Under the pieces are notes generated by a model. That model searched no databases. It had not been told where the DNA came from and was given only the letters and a program-made list of their open reading frames with translations. A DNA stretch of 43,481 nucleotides from Gnetum montanum (Eukaryota; Streptophyta; Gnetopsida; Gnetales; Gnetaceae). The stretch spans positions 238,953 to 282,433 of the forward strand of contig MNCI01022658.1 of the NCBI GenBank assembly GCA_015680685.1, given 5' to 3'. Shown piece by piece: positions 31,387 to 41,093 of the stretch. Made by a program: the position numbers and the translations under genes. Position 1 is the stretch's first letter. Every line of letters begins with the position of its first letter.

Positions 31387-32560
31387 GGCATTTCTATTCT
31401 TAGTTCTCCAATTCTTAAAAAAATTTGAAAGACATGGTGCAAGCTTAATAAATATTGGAGTTACAATCATATTATAGTTTCAAGAGATATTCTTAAGAAA
31501 AATAGCCCATGGTGGCTTCTTTTTAATGAAGGAACTTGGGCTATTAATTCATCTAGATTATGTACCATTTAGAGTAGATTTGGTATTACCACAAAATCTT
31601 GTTTGTGTAAGCATGATCAATGGATTACTTGGAATGAAGCTTCTAACCTCTATAGTTTGAATAGAAAGAGGAAAAAGGAATTTTGAAAAATTAATTTCTA
31701 ATCTTAAGATTTTATTTAAAGTTAATAACAATTTGCATAAGGTTTTTCCAAATATTTCTTAGAAGAATAGTAAACATGTTTTTCCTTTTAATTCAAATGT
31801 TGCTTATGAGATTATTACAAAAAATGATTTTATTCATAAAAAATTTAATAAGCCTTAGAAAATTCAATTATTAGTTCACTTTTGGATAAGAAAAATAAAA
31901 CATATTTGGAAAGCTCCTACATTTTCTATAGTTAGTATTTTTTATGGTGTCTTATTTATTAAGGTCTTTTTATTAGCACTCATCTTAAACATATAGGAAA
32001 TGTTTTTTCTTAATGTCCTCTTTGTAGAAGTGAAGACTCATTTTCTCATGTTTTTCTTTAGTGTCCTATTACTTAGCATGCTTAGAAATGAATATCTAGA
32101 ATTTGTAACAACTTTCAACCAAGAACTGACAAAGTCATTCTTAGTGATCACCCTCCTTTGTCTACTTCAGTTCTTTGCATTTGGAATTATCTTTGATCAC
32201 TTGTTATCTACTCTATTTGGAAGCTTCAATGTGTAGTTATTTTTCAATAGTAAGAGCATTACTATGATCTTTCTTCAAGTTTCAAATACCAAATTCTCAA
32301 AGATGTCATTTTTCAGCTATAACTTCAAGTAGAAAAGCTCCCAGTGAAAGCTAAATAATTAATTTTTCCATATAGTATTAATTTCTTTTTGTTTTAAAGG
32401 CTGAAGGATGGGAAACTTTGAAATTTTGTTACTATTTGTTTTGTGTCTCTTATTGATGTTTTCATTTTTTCTTTAGAGAGAAATTTCTACTTTTCTTTAC
32501 AAGAAACCTGTAAGTAAGATGTGAAAACCTATGAGGGTGCTTTTGAATAAAGGTAATGCC
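31387..32560 (+). pseudogene. L1-type LINE, 3' half (continues from 7580)
   Basis: The C-terminal region after the RT thumb and the 3' untranslated region. Frames give an Asn/Trp/Lys-rich stretch with KHDQWITW (about 31610), then CPLCRSEDSFSHVFL at 32014, the start of the conserved cysteine/histidine motif of plant LINE proteins. There IT-stop-HA-stop-K stands where the second LINE copy (5250-5315, minus strand) has ITQHVWK. Both stops are TAG. The 3' untranslated region ends near TTTACAAGAAACC (32497), as in the second copy. Together with 6540-7580 it forms one LINE split by element B. Confidence 0.82.
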
Positions 32561-32790
32561 TAATCCTTTTCCTACCCAAAAGGGGAGGTTTTTAAGGATT
32601 GGTTATAAGAATAAAAACATGAAAAAGCATCCCCAAAACCATTAGGCTTTTTCTTTGGACTCTCTCTTTGATGATCTAATGTACTATAATTTTTAAAAAT
32701 ATTATTATTTCTTTTTTTTGGGATCTAACACTCCTCCCACCTTTGCCCCACCACCCCACCGCCCCAACCCCCCCTGCCCCCCTAAAAAAA
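32561..32790. other. Spacer with a C-run tract
   Basis: No gene. The C-rich block at 32743-32782 has six C runs of four or more, giving quadruplex potential on the minus strand. It directly precedes the first SINE copy of the cluster. Confidence 0.5.
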
Positions 32791-32793
32791 ATA

Positions 32794-32857
32794 TAAAATC
32801 CATGACTTGGAGTTTTCAAAGTAATAGTATTACCACTATACCAACACCTCATTATTA
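32794..32857 (-). mobile_element. SINE type 1, head-only copy
   Basis: On the minus strand the tRNA-like head with TGGTAATACTATTACTTTG and CCAAGTCATGGATTTTAT is kept, in diverged form; the tail is missing. Confidence 0.6.
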
Positions 32858-32861
32858 CCCT

Positions 32862-33002
32862 TAAATAATTGTAATATAGGTACACCATAAGATATATAGC
32901 CCAATTAAAACTTTGATAACTTAGCATTGCCGACCAAAATAAAACCCATGACTTGGAGCTTTCAAATCAAGAGTCTTATCACTAGGTAACATCTCATTAT
33001 TA
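32862..33002 (-). mobile_element. SINE type 1, nearly full copy
   Basis: Minus strand: a GAGATGTTACCTAGTGATAA head (A-box-like), then CCAAGTCATGGGTTTTATTT (B-box-like, compare GGTTCGANTCC), then a tRNA-unrelated tail with GTTATCAAAGTTTTAATTGG and GGTGTACCTATATTACAA. Box spacing is as in tRNA promoters. SINEs have no protein and depend on a LINE for copying. Confidence 0.72.
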
Positions 33003-33074
33003 CATTCACTTAAGTTCTACAAAAGATTCATGTTGGCTACATGTTTAAGAGGTACATCATCTAGTTTCAATTCT

Positions 33075-33212
33075 ATAATGAGATGTTATCCTAATGATAA
33101 GACTTTTGATTTGGAAACTGTAGGTTATGGGTTTAGTTTTAGTGTGCAATACTAGATTATAAATTTCTAATTAGACTACATATCTTGGGGAGTATCTACA
33201 TTACAATTATTC
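33075..33212 (+). mobile_element. SINE type 1, plus-strand copy
   Basis: Head GAGATGTTATCCTAATGATA, B-box-like GTTATGGGTTTAGTTTTAG, then a tail with ACATATCTTGGGGAGTATCT and ACATTACAATTATTCTAG. It is in opposite orientation to its four neighbours, with which it could pair as an inverted repeat. Confidence 0.72.
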
Positions 33213-33299
33213 TAGGATTACAACTCATATTACTAGAGTATGGAGGTTGTAGTGGGGGTTTTTGAAATCCAAAATATTTTTTAACAATATTTACCCTCA

Positions 33300-33412
33300 A
33301 TACAAATAGTTAAATTAAAACTTTATAACTCAACATTGGCCCCTAGAATCAAACCCATAACTTGAAAGTTTCCAAAGCAAGAGTCTTACCACTAGGCTAA
33401 CGTCTCATAATT
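33300..33412 (-). mobile_element. SINE type 1, tail-shortened copy
   Basis: Minus strand: GAGACGTTAGCCTAGTGGTA is the best-kept A-box region of the cluster. The B-box-like part is GTTATGGGTTTGATTCTAG. Only about 40 bases of the tail remain. Confidence 0.72.
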
Positions 33413-33472
33413 AGAGCATATAGGTTGTAGCTTCTAATTTAACTTAGGATTATAATAAATTTATACATTAAA

Positions 33473-33502
33473 GAGGAGGGGGGAGTGGGTGGAGGGGAAG
33501 GG
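33473..33502 (+). other. G-run tract next to a SINE
   Basis: GAGGAGGGGGGAGTGGGTGG and further G runs to 33502. It directly precedes the AATTGTAATATAG tail end of the next SINE. Confidence 0.55.
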
Positions 33503-33506
33503 AAAA

Positions 33507-33617
33507 AATTGTAATATAGTTTAATTAGAACTTTTATAACTCTACATTGTCCACCAGAATCAAACCCATGAATTGGAGCTTTCAAATCAAGAATCTTACC
33601 ACTAGGCTAACAACTCA
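33507..33617 (-). mobile_element. SINE type 1, copy with internal tail deletion
   Basis: Minus strand: GAGTTGTTAGCCTAGTGGTA head, CATGGGTTTGATTCTGGTGG B-box region, then a tail shortened by the loss of the 'TACCTTGGGGTGTACC' part. Confidence 0.72.
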
Positions 33618-33742
33618 CTTGAACTAAAAATATATATTAAAACCATATCACCAAGTAGATAGATAGTTGATCATAGAAATTCATCCTTAAATCATTTACT
33701 TACCATAGAAAATTATGAGCAATTGCTTTGCATATCTTAATG

Positions 33743-33830
33743 CTAGTGATAGCTTGCTCAAGTGGTTAGCCCTTTGTCTTATTACACAAAGGGTAATCTA
33801 TTCAAGTCACACTTCAAGTATTATTATATT
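33743..33830 (+). mobile_element. SINE type 2 head
   Basis: CTAGTGATAGCTTGCTCAAG gives the A-box region, and TATTCAAGTCACACTT gives the B-box region, about 40 bases on. It matches the minus-strand copy at 6169-6256, which starts with the same CTAGTGATAG. The tail seen there is not present here; a (TTA)n-like sequence follows. Confidence 0.6.
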
Positions 33831-33833
33831 TTT

Positions 33834-34027
33834 CTATCATCATCCTAGCCTTGTCCCAAAAAAATAAGGTTAGCTACATGAATACTTTTTCTCCATTCGA
33901 TGCTATGAAGAGTTAGATCTTTGTTTATATCAATCATTTCTTCCCATGTCTTCTTTGGTCTTCCTTTTAGTGGCTTTTCTAGAGTAGTGATGTAATGTTC
34001 CAGGTTATCATTTGAAGTTTTTATCAC
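33834..34027 (-). pseudogene. RTE-type LINE reverse transcriptase C-terminus
   Basis: Sixty codons on the minus strand end with LGQG and TAA. GRPKKTWEEMI, then EWRKSIHVANLIFLGQG, matches the C-terminal end of plant RTE-clade LINE proteins ('GRPK.TW.E ... EWR..IHVADP..LGQG'). Right after the stop comes GGCTAGGATGATGATAG, like the short GATGAT microsatellite tails of RTE elements. Everything upstream of these 60 codons is missing, as in a typical 5'-truncated LINE. Confidence 0.8.
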
Positions 34028-34208
34028 TAGACTTGTTTATTTACCCACACCCATCCTTGATGTGGGAAATTAGTTATATGTCATTTTGTGATTTTGAAAA
34101 CATAATTATTGAGGACTCCTTTTTTTTTAAGGAATTTATTTGAGATTATATGAAGGACAATCACTACGTTTTCTCGAGTAGTCATAAATATTCACATGGA
34201 GAACTATT

Positions 34209-35081
34209 TGATGAGAGTAGTTACTCTAGTGGTTTATTCTAATTATTAGAGTGGAATTTTCTCTAAAATTAGAGTGGTAGTTTTTCTAATTATTAGAGTA
34301 GTTGCTCCCAAGCCTATAAATACATTGCCTAGGTGCACAATTTAGAGGAGGAAGTCTAGGGAAGAAGTCTTGGGAGGAAGTCTTAGGAAGAAGTCTTGGA
34401 AGGAAGTCTTTCAAGGGAAGTCTTTTAGGAGTCAAGTTAGAATATTTTCCAAGTGCCTACAGTAGGAGGTCTATGTGGATGGATCTTTATTAGAGCATTG
34501 TGTACCTGAGCACACATTCTGTATGGCAATAAAGACGAGCTCTTGGATTCATCCTTGCAACACTTGAGATTTGTTTTCTTGCTCATTTCTTTTATTTTAT
34601 TTTCTTCTACATTTATTTTATTTTATTTTATGCACTTTACATTTTTGTTATTAGCACACATAGTATGATCACTTTGAGCATGTGTGTAACACTTGGTAAC
34701 CCAATAATGATTAGTGTTTGGTAATCCTAGTAGTGTTACGCTAGTTCAGGATGTGTACAACAAGTGAGAATAGATACTTGTGTTAGGATTAGTTAAAGCC
34801 TAGTTAATCAGTAGTTAAGTTAAATTATTTAATTAGTTATCTATCTCTCCTCCCTTATTAGCAATAGGACATAAAAACATAAAAGCTATAAAAATTGTAT
34901 GCCTCAAACTTACTTAACCATACAATCGTGACATACAAGTAAGTTTGAGAAAACAATGATCAACCAACCTGTCCTTGTTCCACAAAGGCACATAGGCACT
35001 TAGTCCTTGGAATTTGACTGGATCATGCATGAAACACTTGTATTCGTATGGTTGAGAGTAGGGGTACCTTGCCGTTCATCA
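34209..35081 (+). repeat. 5' LTR of element E (family A)
   Basis: 873 bp, beginning TGATGAG and ending TTCATCA. TATAAATA lies at 34315-34322 and AATAAA at 34526-34531. It is homologous to the LTR of C. The U3 palindrome array is shorter than in C (34215-34302: two CTAATTATTAG, one CTAAAATTAG). A local GAAGTCTTGG repeat lies at 34349-34420, absent from the LTR of C. Confidence 0.88.
34349..34430 (+). repeat. Short tandem GGAAGTCTT(A/G)GGA repeat in the LTR of E
   Basis: About six copies of a 12-15-base GAAGTCTTGGGA-like unit, just downstream of the TATA box. The matching place in the LTR of C has a single GGGAGGAAGTATTTTAG. Confidence 0.75.
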
Positions 35082-35100
35082 TTGGCACTGTTGCTGAGGA
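35082..35100 (+). other. Primer-binding site of element E (tRNA-Asp)
   Basis: TTGGCACTGTTGCTGAGGA. Compared with TGGCGCCGTTGCCGGGGA, the complement of the 3' end of plant tRNA-Asp(GTC), there are four differences, all C-to-T or G-to-A. Confidence 0.82.
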
Positions 35101-35217
35101 CTTAGTTGCTTATGCGCTAACTAGAACATAGGAAATCATTCACATCGTTGGAACGAACCTTTAGGGTTGATTGAGAAAATAATAAACAGGAGTACATTGC
35201 ACACTAAAAAGACAAAT

Positions 35218-36305
35218 ATGTCTCCTTCTTCATACGAAAGCACCTCACCACCTAGGCCTGAAACAGGAAACAATCAGTGACGTAATACACATGACATTGA
35301 TTTGCTAGTCCCTCAACAAGTTTGAGTGGTATATATTCATCTTGATGAGTATATACCAAACTTTACCTTTATCCTTCATTAAGATGAACAACTGCATTGG
35401 TGAGACTTAGAAGGTAACATAGTGTTACCTTTCGATCGTTCAATCCCGAGCATGCTTCTTCATGCTCTCACACAAATTGGCATGTCACACTTACACACCG
35501 AATATGTTGTGCAAGACCATGACTCGAGAGAATACTATCCCATATAGGCACAATGTCAAAGGGACTTGCAATAGGAGAGACATCATAAGTCTTTGAAGGG
35601 TAAGTGGTCCATGGATGCCCCACATGTCTTAAGCAAAAATGAGGGTGGTGAACCTACATTAGGTAGTTGGCCACAAAACGATGTTCCTCCCCTTGACTTT
35701 GGCCAAGGGGTTGCATATTAGGACCTTTATTTCACTATTCATAACCCAGGTCTTGATACCCATGGGCACAAAGGATCCAAAAAAGAAACACGAACTCATG
35801 ATAAAGATGGACATTTTGATCACAATTGCAATTGGGGTAGAGACTATAGAAGAGAAGGTAGCAGACACTGTCATGGTGATGGTTCTCCTTCTTCTTCACC
35901 TTCATCATCTCCTTCATCCTCTCCTTCAATATCTAGATGTGGTCATAAAGAAAAAGACCATGGGGATAAAGGTAGGAAAAGTGGAAGTCATAGACGAAAT
36001 AGCCAAGAAAGGGAACAAGGGCACTCTGGAGAGTCACGACATAGAATAAGGGAGAGTAGGGAAAAATGTAGGTATCATAGATGCCATGGATGAGATGATC
36101 ACGATGAACCCCTACTTGCTACTCGAAGTATGTTGGACATAACTGAGGTTGTTAGAATTCCAACAAGACACTAGAAAGATAGTAGGATCAAGAGATTAGA
36201 TATGAACAATACCCCACTATTTGAAGGGGGATACAACCCTGATCCTCAGAATCACTTACAAGCATTCCATGATGCATGTGCCTTACAAAATATAGAGAAC
36301 GAATG
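35218..36305 (+). pseudogene. gag of element E, cut by element D
   Basis: The ATG at 35218 opens a frame that is kept to 36305 with nonsense codons but no shift. Residues 1-110 match the gag start of B in pattern (YIPNFTFILH against YHLYFTFIFH). Then a Ser/Pro run (SPSSSPSSSPSSSPS, 35885-35932) and an Arg/His/Lys/Gly-rich basic part are followed by TRSMLDITEVV. The gag domain then starts, FEGGYNPDPQNHLQAFHDA at 36217. After QNIENE (36304) the sequence runs into the inverted LTR of D. The rest of the gag and all of pol of E lie beyond D or are lost. Confidence 0.82.
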
Positions 36306-37137
36306 TGATGAATGGCGAGGTACCCCTACACTCAACCATACAAATATGAGCGTTAGACATGCGATCCGGTCAAAATCCGTAGACGGACTAGTTGTGGCAT
36401 CTAGATAGTTAGCCTTAGGTCGTAGTTCACTATCTTCCCACCTGGATTAGTATTAGCTTTGTCATGTATGGTTTAGTCTAGAGTGAGGTGTATGATGTGT
36501 TCTAACCTAATACTACTCCTAAAGGCAATGAAAAGTAATAATTACTAAGCTGAGAAAGAAAGGGTGAGAGAGAATCTCAACTAGCCTAAGTGCAATGAGT
36601 AGCCATTCCTTGATTATTCATACATATCTTGGACTTTGTGCATGACAACCACTGGGATTACCAAGCACAGATCCTAGGTACGCTACTGGGTTACCAATTA
36701 GTCACACTTAAATGCTCATAATCAAGTCGTACTCATTCCACGTTTAACAGGAGTTTAAGGATGAGAGAGATTAACTAGGAAAGTAGTAAATAACAAATAA
36801 ATAAATAATTAATTGAACTAAGTGAATGATGAAATGATGAAGTAATCTCGATCTTTAGTGTCGGTCATGTGCATGTCCAAGTATGTCACACTCGAATAAA
36901 GGATGCCGTACAATTACAATCACCACACTACGGACATACACTGGGAAATAATTCTAACTCTAAGAAGGAATAACTACAAGAGTTTGGGTAAGGGTCTAGA
37001 TCTAGATGGGAAAACAAGGGAAAGCCACCTTTTATTTATAGGCATGATGGCAGGCTGTGATATTGCGTATGCGATATCACATGGAATGACGTGATATTGC
37101 AGATGTGATATTGTGTATGTGATATCGTGACTCATCA
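36306..37137 (-). repeat. 3' LTR of element D (inverted)
   Basis: 832 bp. On the minus strand it starts TGATGAG (37137-37131) and ends TTCATCA (36306). TATAAATA is at 37040-37033. The U3 carries repeated GATATCAC and AATATCAC words (37130-37058), like the U3 of B and unlike that of C and E. The U5 end GTTGAGTGTAGGGGTACC matches all other LTRs here. Confidence 0.85.
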
Positions 37138-38894
37138 TACCCCCATGATTGAATAAAAACTCATCCTTGAGTTCCTTACAAAATATTGGGAAGGTATGGG
37201 ATTATTGACTTGAATGAAACTAATGGTGAATAGGGTGACATGTGAACAGGTCATCATTACAATACATGACAAAATTAGTATTCATGAAAACAAGAGTGAA
37301 CACTATACTCATTTGACATCCAACCTTAATTGGCAGCTGAGAGAGAAGAGAGAAGAGAGAGAGAAAAAAAGAATTCTGCTGCTGCCAACGCCAAGATTGC
37401 ACCTTTCGTTGTCCATCCATAAGCGCGTCATCAACCTTGTTCCTTGCATAACTACTTCAACACCAATCCATTCCAAGTGTTCCCTCCAGATCCAATCCAT
37501 TGTTGTATGACTGCCATCTGCACACACAACATGGTCCTATATTAGCAAGGGTAAATAAGTCACAATGTAGTTGATACCTTGCTTGAATGTAAGGTTCATT
37601 GGTTGAGTTGTGATATGGCTAATGCGGATCTGGAGATATAATATTGGTGACTACCCGAGGTGTAGGGGTTAAGAGAAAATTAAAAAAACCCCATGACTAA
37701 GAGTGAATCTCTGGTAGCGATAGAATGGAAAAAGATAAGGAATAAGAAAGATGGAGAAAAAGAAACAATAGGAATGCTAATGAAATGGATGTCAGAGATG
37801 GAAATGAATAAAATAGAAATGGATTGCTAAAATTTTTAAGGGAAAGAAATTAATGGTTGCACCAACTAGGAATGCCAGTGGATCCTCCCCAAAGTAGGCT
37901 CATGCCCTTAATGCCTTGACAATCCCACATTCAAAGAGTTCGTAGGCTCTAGAAATGTCATTTGGAAGCAAGAGTTAAATTCTTAACCACAGAGTTTACC
38001 AAAAAGAAAACAATGTATCAACCAAAATACAAACTACTGATACAACCAGTAATGAGGTGAAAAATGGAGAAAGAAGGATGGAAAGAAGAGGATGGAATGG
38101 AGTCTCAAGAATAAGGTGATGTACAACCCCTTGTGTATTTAATGATTAATGTGACTTGGTAGATCTCATTCCAAATCCAGCATCAAACAAAGCTCATCCA
38201 GTGACTTCACATTAATACATTCAGCCAATCCATCTACCTGAAGTAACAAGAATGCCTTCATCAAAGAGTCACCACCATTTCGATGAAACAAAAGAGAAGA
38301 AAGTAGGAAGTGAGAAGGGCCTTAGTTAGAGGGAACATGTTTATTTTGGTTCCATAACTAGTGCTTGTAGCCCAAATGATTATTTTTTCTAAGGGGTGTG
38401 CTTTGAATTCTCACTGTCTGTGTTTTATTTTTTTGTGTGTTTTTGCGTGAGAACCACACCATGAAAAGACTTATTATTTTTATTTGCTTAGCCTCCCAAT
38501 AATGGGGTAACATCGAAATGATAAGACAACTCAGAAGAAAACATCCAAGCACCCAAGAGAATGGCCAACACAAATGCATCAAGTCCCCTTGAAGTCATAC
38601 CCTTTTCAATCTTTAAGTCCTTCCTTAGTTTGAGAACTACCCAGTCATTGGTTCATTGATAGTTCTTATTATTTTGAAGAAAGGGAATGGATAGTTCCAA
38701 GCCAAGAGAGACCATAGAAATTCATGGATGCATGGATGATGTGGACTCATTGCTCGCTATATCAAAAGAACCATACCATAGTATCAACATCATAACTTAA
38801 AGGTAAAAATCAAACATTAGCAATAGATAGAATACAGTTCATACCATCATTAGGAGCACTTATTAAGTGACAAACTTAACAAAATGGATAACAC

Positions 38895-38929
<35 letters not shown>

Positions 38930-39109
38930 CACACACACACAAATAAAAGGAAAAGTATAAATGATGTTGTAAAAAACAACAAGAAAAGTTAAAGAAATTT
39001 GTAAAATAAAAATGTGTAAAAAAAATTTAAAAAAACAACTGAGGGCCTCGATTGATCAACATAGGTGGCCATCTCCCCCATGATTGAATTGAAAGGGAGA
39101 GATCTAAAA
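37138..39109 (-). mobile_element. 3' untranslated region of element D
   Basis: Collinear with 20655-22541 of C in reverse. It keeps three polypurine-like boxes: 39088-39073, 37701-37688 and 37152-37138 (TCATGGGGGTA next to the LTR). The CTTTGGGGAGGATCCACTGG box is at 37895-37876. A CA microsatellite at 38890-38941 lies inside. Confidence 0.8.
38890..38941. repeat. (AC)n microsatellite
   Basis: About 25 AC units with a single AA interruption at 38913-38915. It lies within the 3' untranslated region of D. Confidence 0.95.
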
Positions 39110-39392
39110 GAATGAGCACTTGTTTGAATTTTTTTAGAAATGTCCAACTTCTTCCAATGGATGTTTTTAGGTTAAGGGATGGAAGTTGGTGACGCTCTTG
39201 CTCCAGTGTATCTATGCTTTCGACGTGAGTGCAAGTTATTTCCCTAGTTAGTTCCATGCATGTTGGTGAGTTACTCTCCCTATTAGCTATCAACCATTGG
39301 GTGTTCTCTTGTTGTGTGGTTGCTACGTACAGGCACTTTTGTATGTTAACTTCGTGGGCACACTGGTTGTATGCAAGAAATGTTGAACATTA
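39110..39392 (-). pseudogene. Protease-RT linker of element D, ending at the pol deletion
   Basis: Minus-strand frame with SNSPTCMELTREITCTHVES and QLPSLNLKTS; C has an equivalent QLPSLNLEN segment at about 17727. Homology with C stops near 39115, and from 39109 on the sequence matches C again at about 20655, so the RT, RNase H and integrase region is deleted here. Confidence 0.75.
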
Positions 39393-40073
39393 CTATAAGC
39401 CATCACCCTTTGTATCACTGTATGTGATGCATGAAACCTTCTTTTTCTCGATATTTTCATAATTTTTTTCCTTAGATATTTCCAAGAAAAGATCGTGAAT
39501 TCCTAGGCATGCATTTATGGTACTTAGCCATGCCCTTTCCATTTTTATTGGGAAGTCCCCTTTGTCATTATTTACTTGGATCACTAGGAAATTAGCTGGG
39601 TATGACCAACCGCACACAGTGGTAATGATGTCCTCCAAAAATCCCAAAGGAATGGTGATGGACTCATTAGCCAGCTCTAAGCGAATATTGCTCTTCTTTA
39701 GTGGAGTCAGGTTCTAGGATTTATACATTTCTTGTTATATTAAATTGATTCTGGAACCTGAGTCAAGAAGAGCTTTACGTGGTTCATTCCCAATAACTTG
39801 GAGGTAGATTAAGGGACTTCCAGGATCAGATATTTTCTTGAAAATATGGCCTTCCTTGATCCAGTTAGTGATAGTATGTGTTAACATAAACGTATGTGAT
39901 GAGCTCTGTTGTTGGTTTAAAGGGAGCTCTAAAGCCTTATCTGATGGAGGAGTGGTCATAGACTCAATTGCTTGTGGTTGTGAGAGCTTGTTTGGACTAT
40001 TGGTTTTGAAGAAAGGTCTTATCCTTGTATGGTTGTCAGAACTAGCAGCGGGTTGAAGGTTTACGGCTCTCAT
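39393..40073 (-). pseudogene. Aspartic protease of element D
   Basis: Two frames on the minus strand. The first (40073-39735) holds RIRPFFKTNSPNKL, FMLTHTITNWIKEGHIF, GSPLIYLQVIGN and the intact active-site loop LLDSGSRINLI, the best-kept protease core in the window. The second (39647-39393) holds GWSYPANFLVIQVNNDKGDF and RAWLSTINACLGIH, the C-terminal half with a Gly-to-Glu change in 'IIMGRAW'. A frameshift near 39720 separates them. It would process the Gag-Pol polyprotein. Confidence 0.82.
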
Positions 40074-40815
40074 AGCATTGCGTTACTTTGGTTGAGTGGG
40101 GATTTCCACTTACATCGCTGGAATGGATGGTAGTGGAGCTATTGGTGTAAGAGATGAGGATGGATTTGGAGGATGGTATGTATGTGGTGTGTCTCCCCTA
40201 GGAGAAGGAGTCCTATAATACTCCTGAGCTTGGTAGTGATGTTGTGGGGTCATGTGACCAATAGAGTCACTTGGAGAGACTGGCTGCTGCACGTAATAGC
40301 CATATGAATCTGGTTGCTAGTAAGGGTATTGTTACCTAGGTGGTGGCATCCCCCATGATTGTGGGTATTGCCACTACTAGTGTTGCTTGATAGGTTTTGG
40401 TGGAGTTCCACTTGGATAATACATTAAGGATTGGTGGAACTGCCTTGGGTTACCTTGCGGATAAGGTAACCTTCGAGGTGCTTTCCATTTGTTAAGTCTT
40501 GGGTTCAGTGTATACACCCCGGACTCTTGCAGATGTGATATTATTAGGGAACATCCTTTAGGATGGTCATACTGGCATATTTCACATCCACCATCATTGT
40601 CCATATAAGAATCCACAACCTCTTCAACAATAGCCATTTTACCCTTACCTTTGTTACGTGCATGGTCCAAATCCCTCTTCTTCTTTTTATCATAGTTACT
40701 ACTTCGCTCCTTAGACTCCTCTACAATTTTAAGGATGGTTTCAAATATACTATCTAAGGAGTTCCACATTTGATATACCTTAGCTGACACTTCTATTGTT
40801 AATTTTTGAAGTGGA
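40074..40815 (-). pseudogene. gag C-terminal part of element D
   Basis: From about 40805 the frame reads EVSAKVYQMWNSLDSIFETI, a Lys/Arg/Glu-rich segment (EESKERSSNYDKKKKRD) and then the CEICQYDHPKGC zinc knuckle at 40586-40551. Downstream is a Pro/Gln/Tyr-rich region as in C. The frame continues above 40815 into unrelated DNA for 28 more codons, which have no gag character. The true gag start and capsid domain are lost at this break. Confidence 0.78.
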
Positions 40816-41004
40816 AAGTGTAACGACGGAAAATGTCGGCAGCTGGAAAATACCAAACAAAATCCCGTGTACACAGTTTTAACCACGGATCCGAGCGAGG
40901 GCTATGCTGGAAAAACGAATCCACGGCGCCCTGAACGGTCTTGACGATCAGACAGGGACTTACTAATCAGTAAACCGATGAAGATTACAAATATTTCATG
41001 GAAT
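40748..41004 (+). repeat. Left arm of a perfect 257-bp inverted repeat
   Basis: It is the exact reverse complement of 41094-41350. It runs from inside gag of D to the N at 41005. See the right arm for interpretation. Confidence 0.95.
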
Positions 41005-41005
41005 N
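41005..41005. other. Assembly joint (single N)
   Basis: One undetermined base right at the inner end of the left inverted-repeat arm. Confidence 0.95.
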
Positions 41006-41093
41006 GATTCATGTTGTCGTGTTGACACTATCATCGTCGTTACCATTCATCTATATCGCTTTTCTCTCATTTCACGACTCGCCGAATCATATC

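Larger units (their letters stand above)
36306..40815 (-). mobile_element. Element D: gypsy retrotransposon inserted inverted in gag of E
   Basis: On the minus strand: gag end, protease, a short piece of pol linker, 3' untranslated region and 3' LTR. It starts at about 40815, where retroelement sequence gives way to CpG-rich DNA, and ends with the LTR at 36306. The 5' LTR is missing. Comparison with C shows that nearly all of RT, RNase H and integrase were removed by one internal deletion of about 2.9 kb. GAATG (36301-36305) would be the right-hand target copy. Confidence 0.85.

Noticed and set aside
33743-33830. Functional tRNA gene
   Set aside because: A-box-like and B-box-like parts are present but the acceptor and anticodon stems do not pair; a SINE head explains it, with a second copy at 6169-6256.
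35681-36049. 122-codon plus-strand frame
   Set aside because: It overlaps the gag of element E in another frame; the gag frame from 35218 stays in register to 36305 and aligns with B.
40816-40886. N-terminal 28 residues of the long minus-strand frame starting at 40886
   Set aside because: They lie in CpG-rich, unrelated DNA past the end of gag homology and inside the suspicious inverted repeat.
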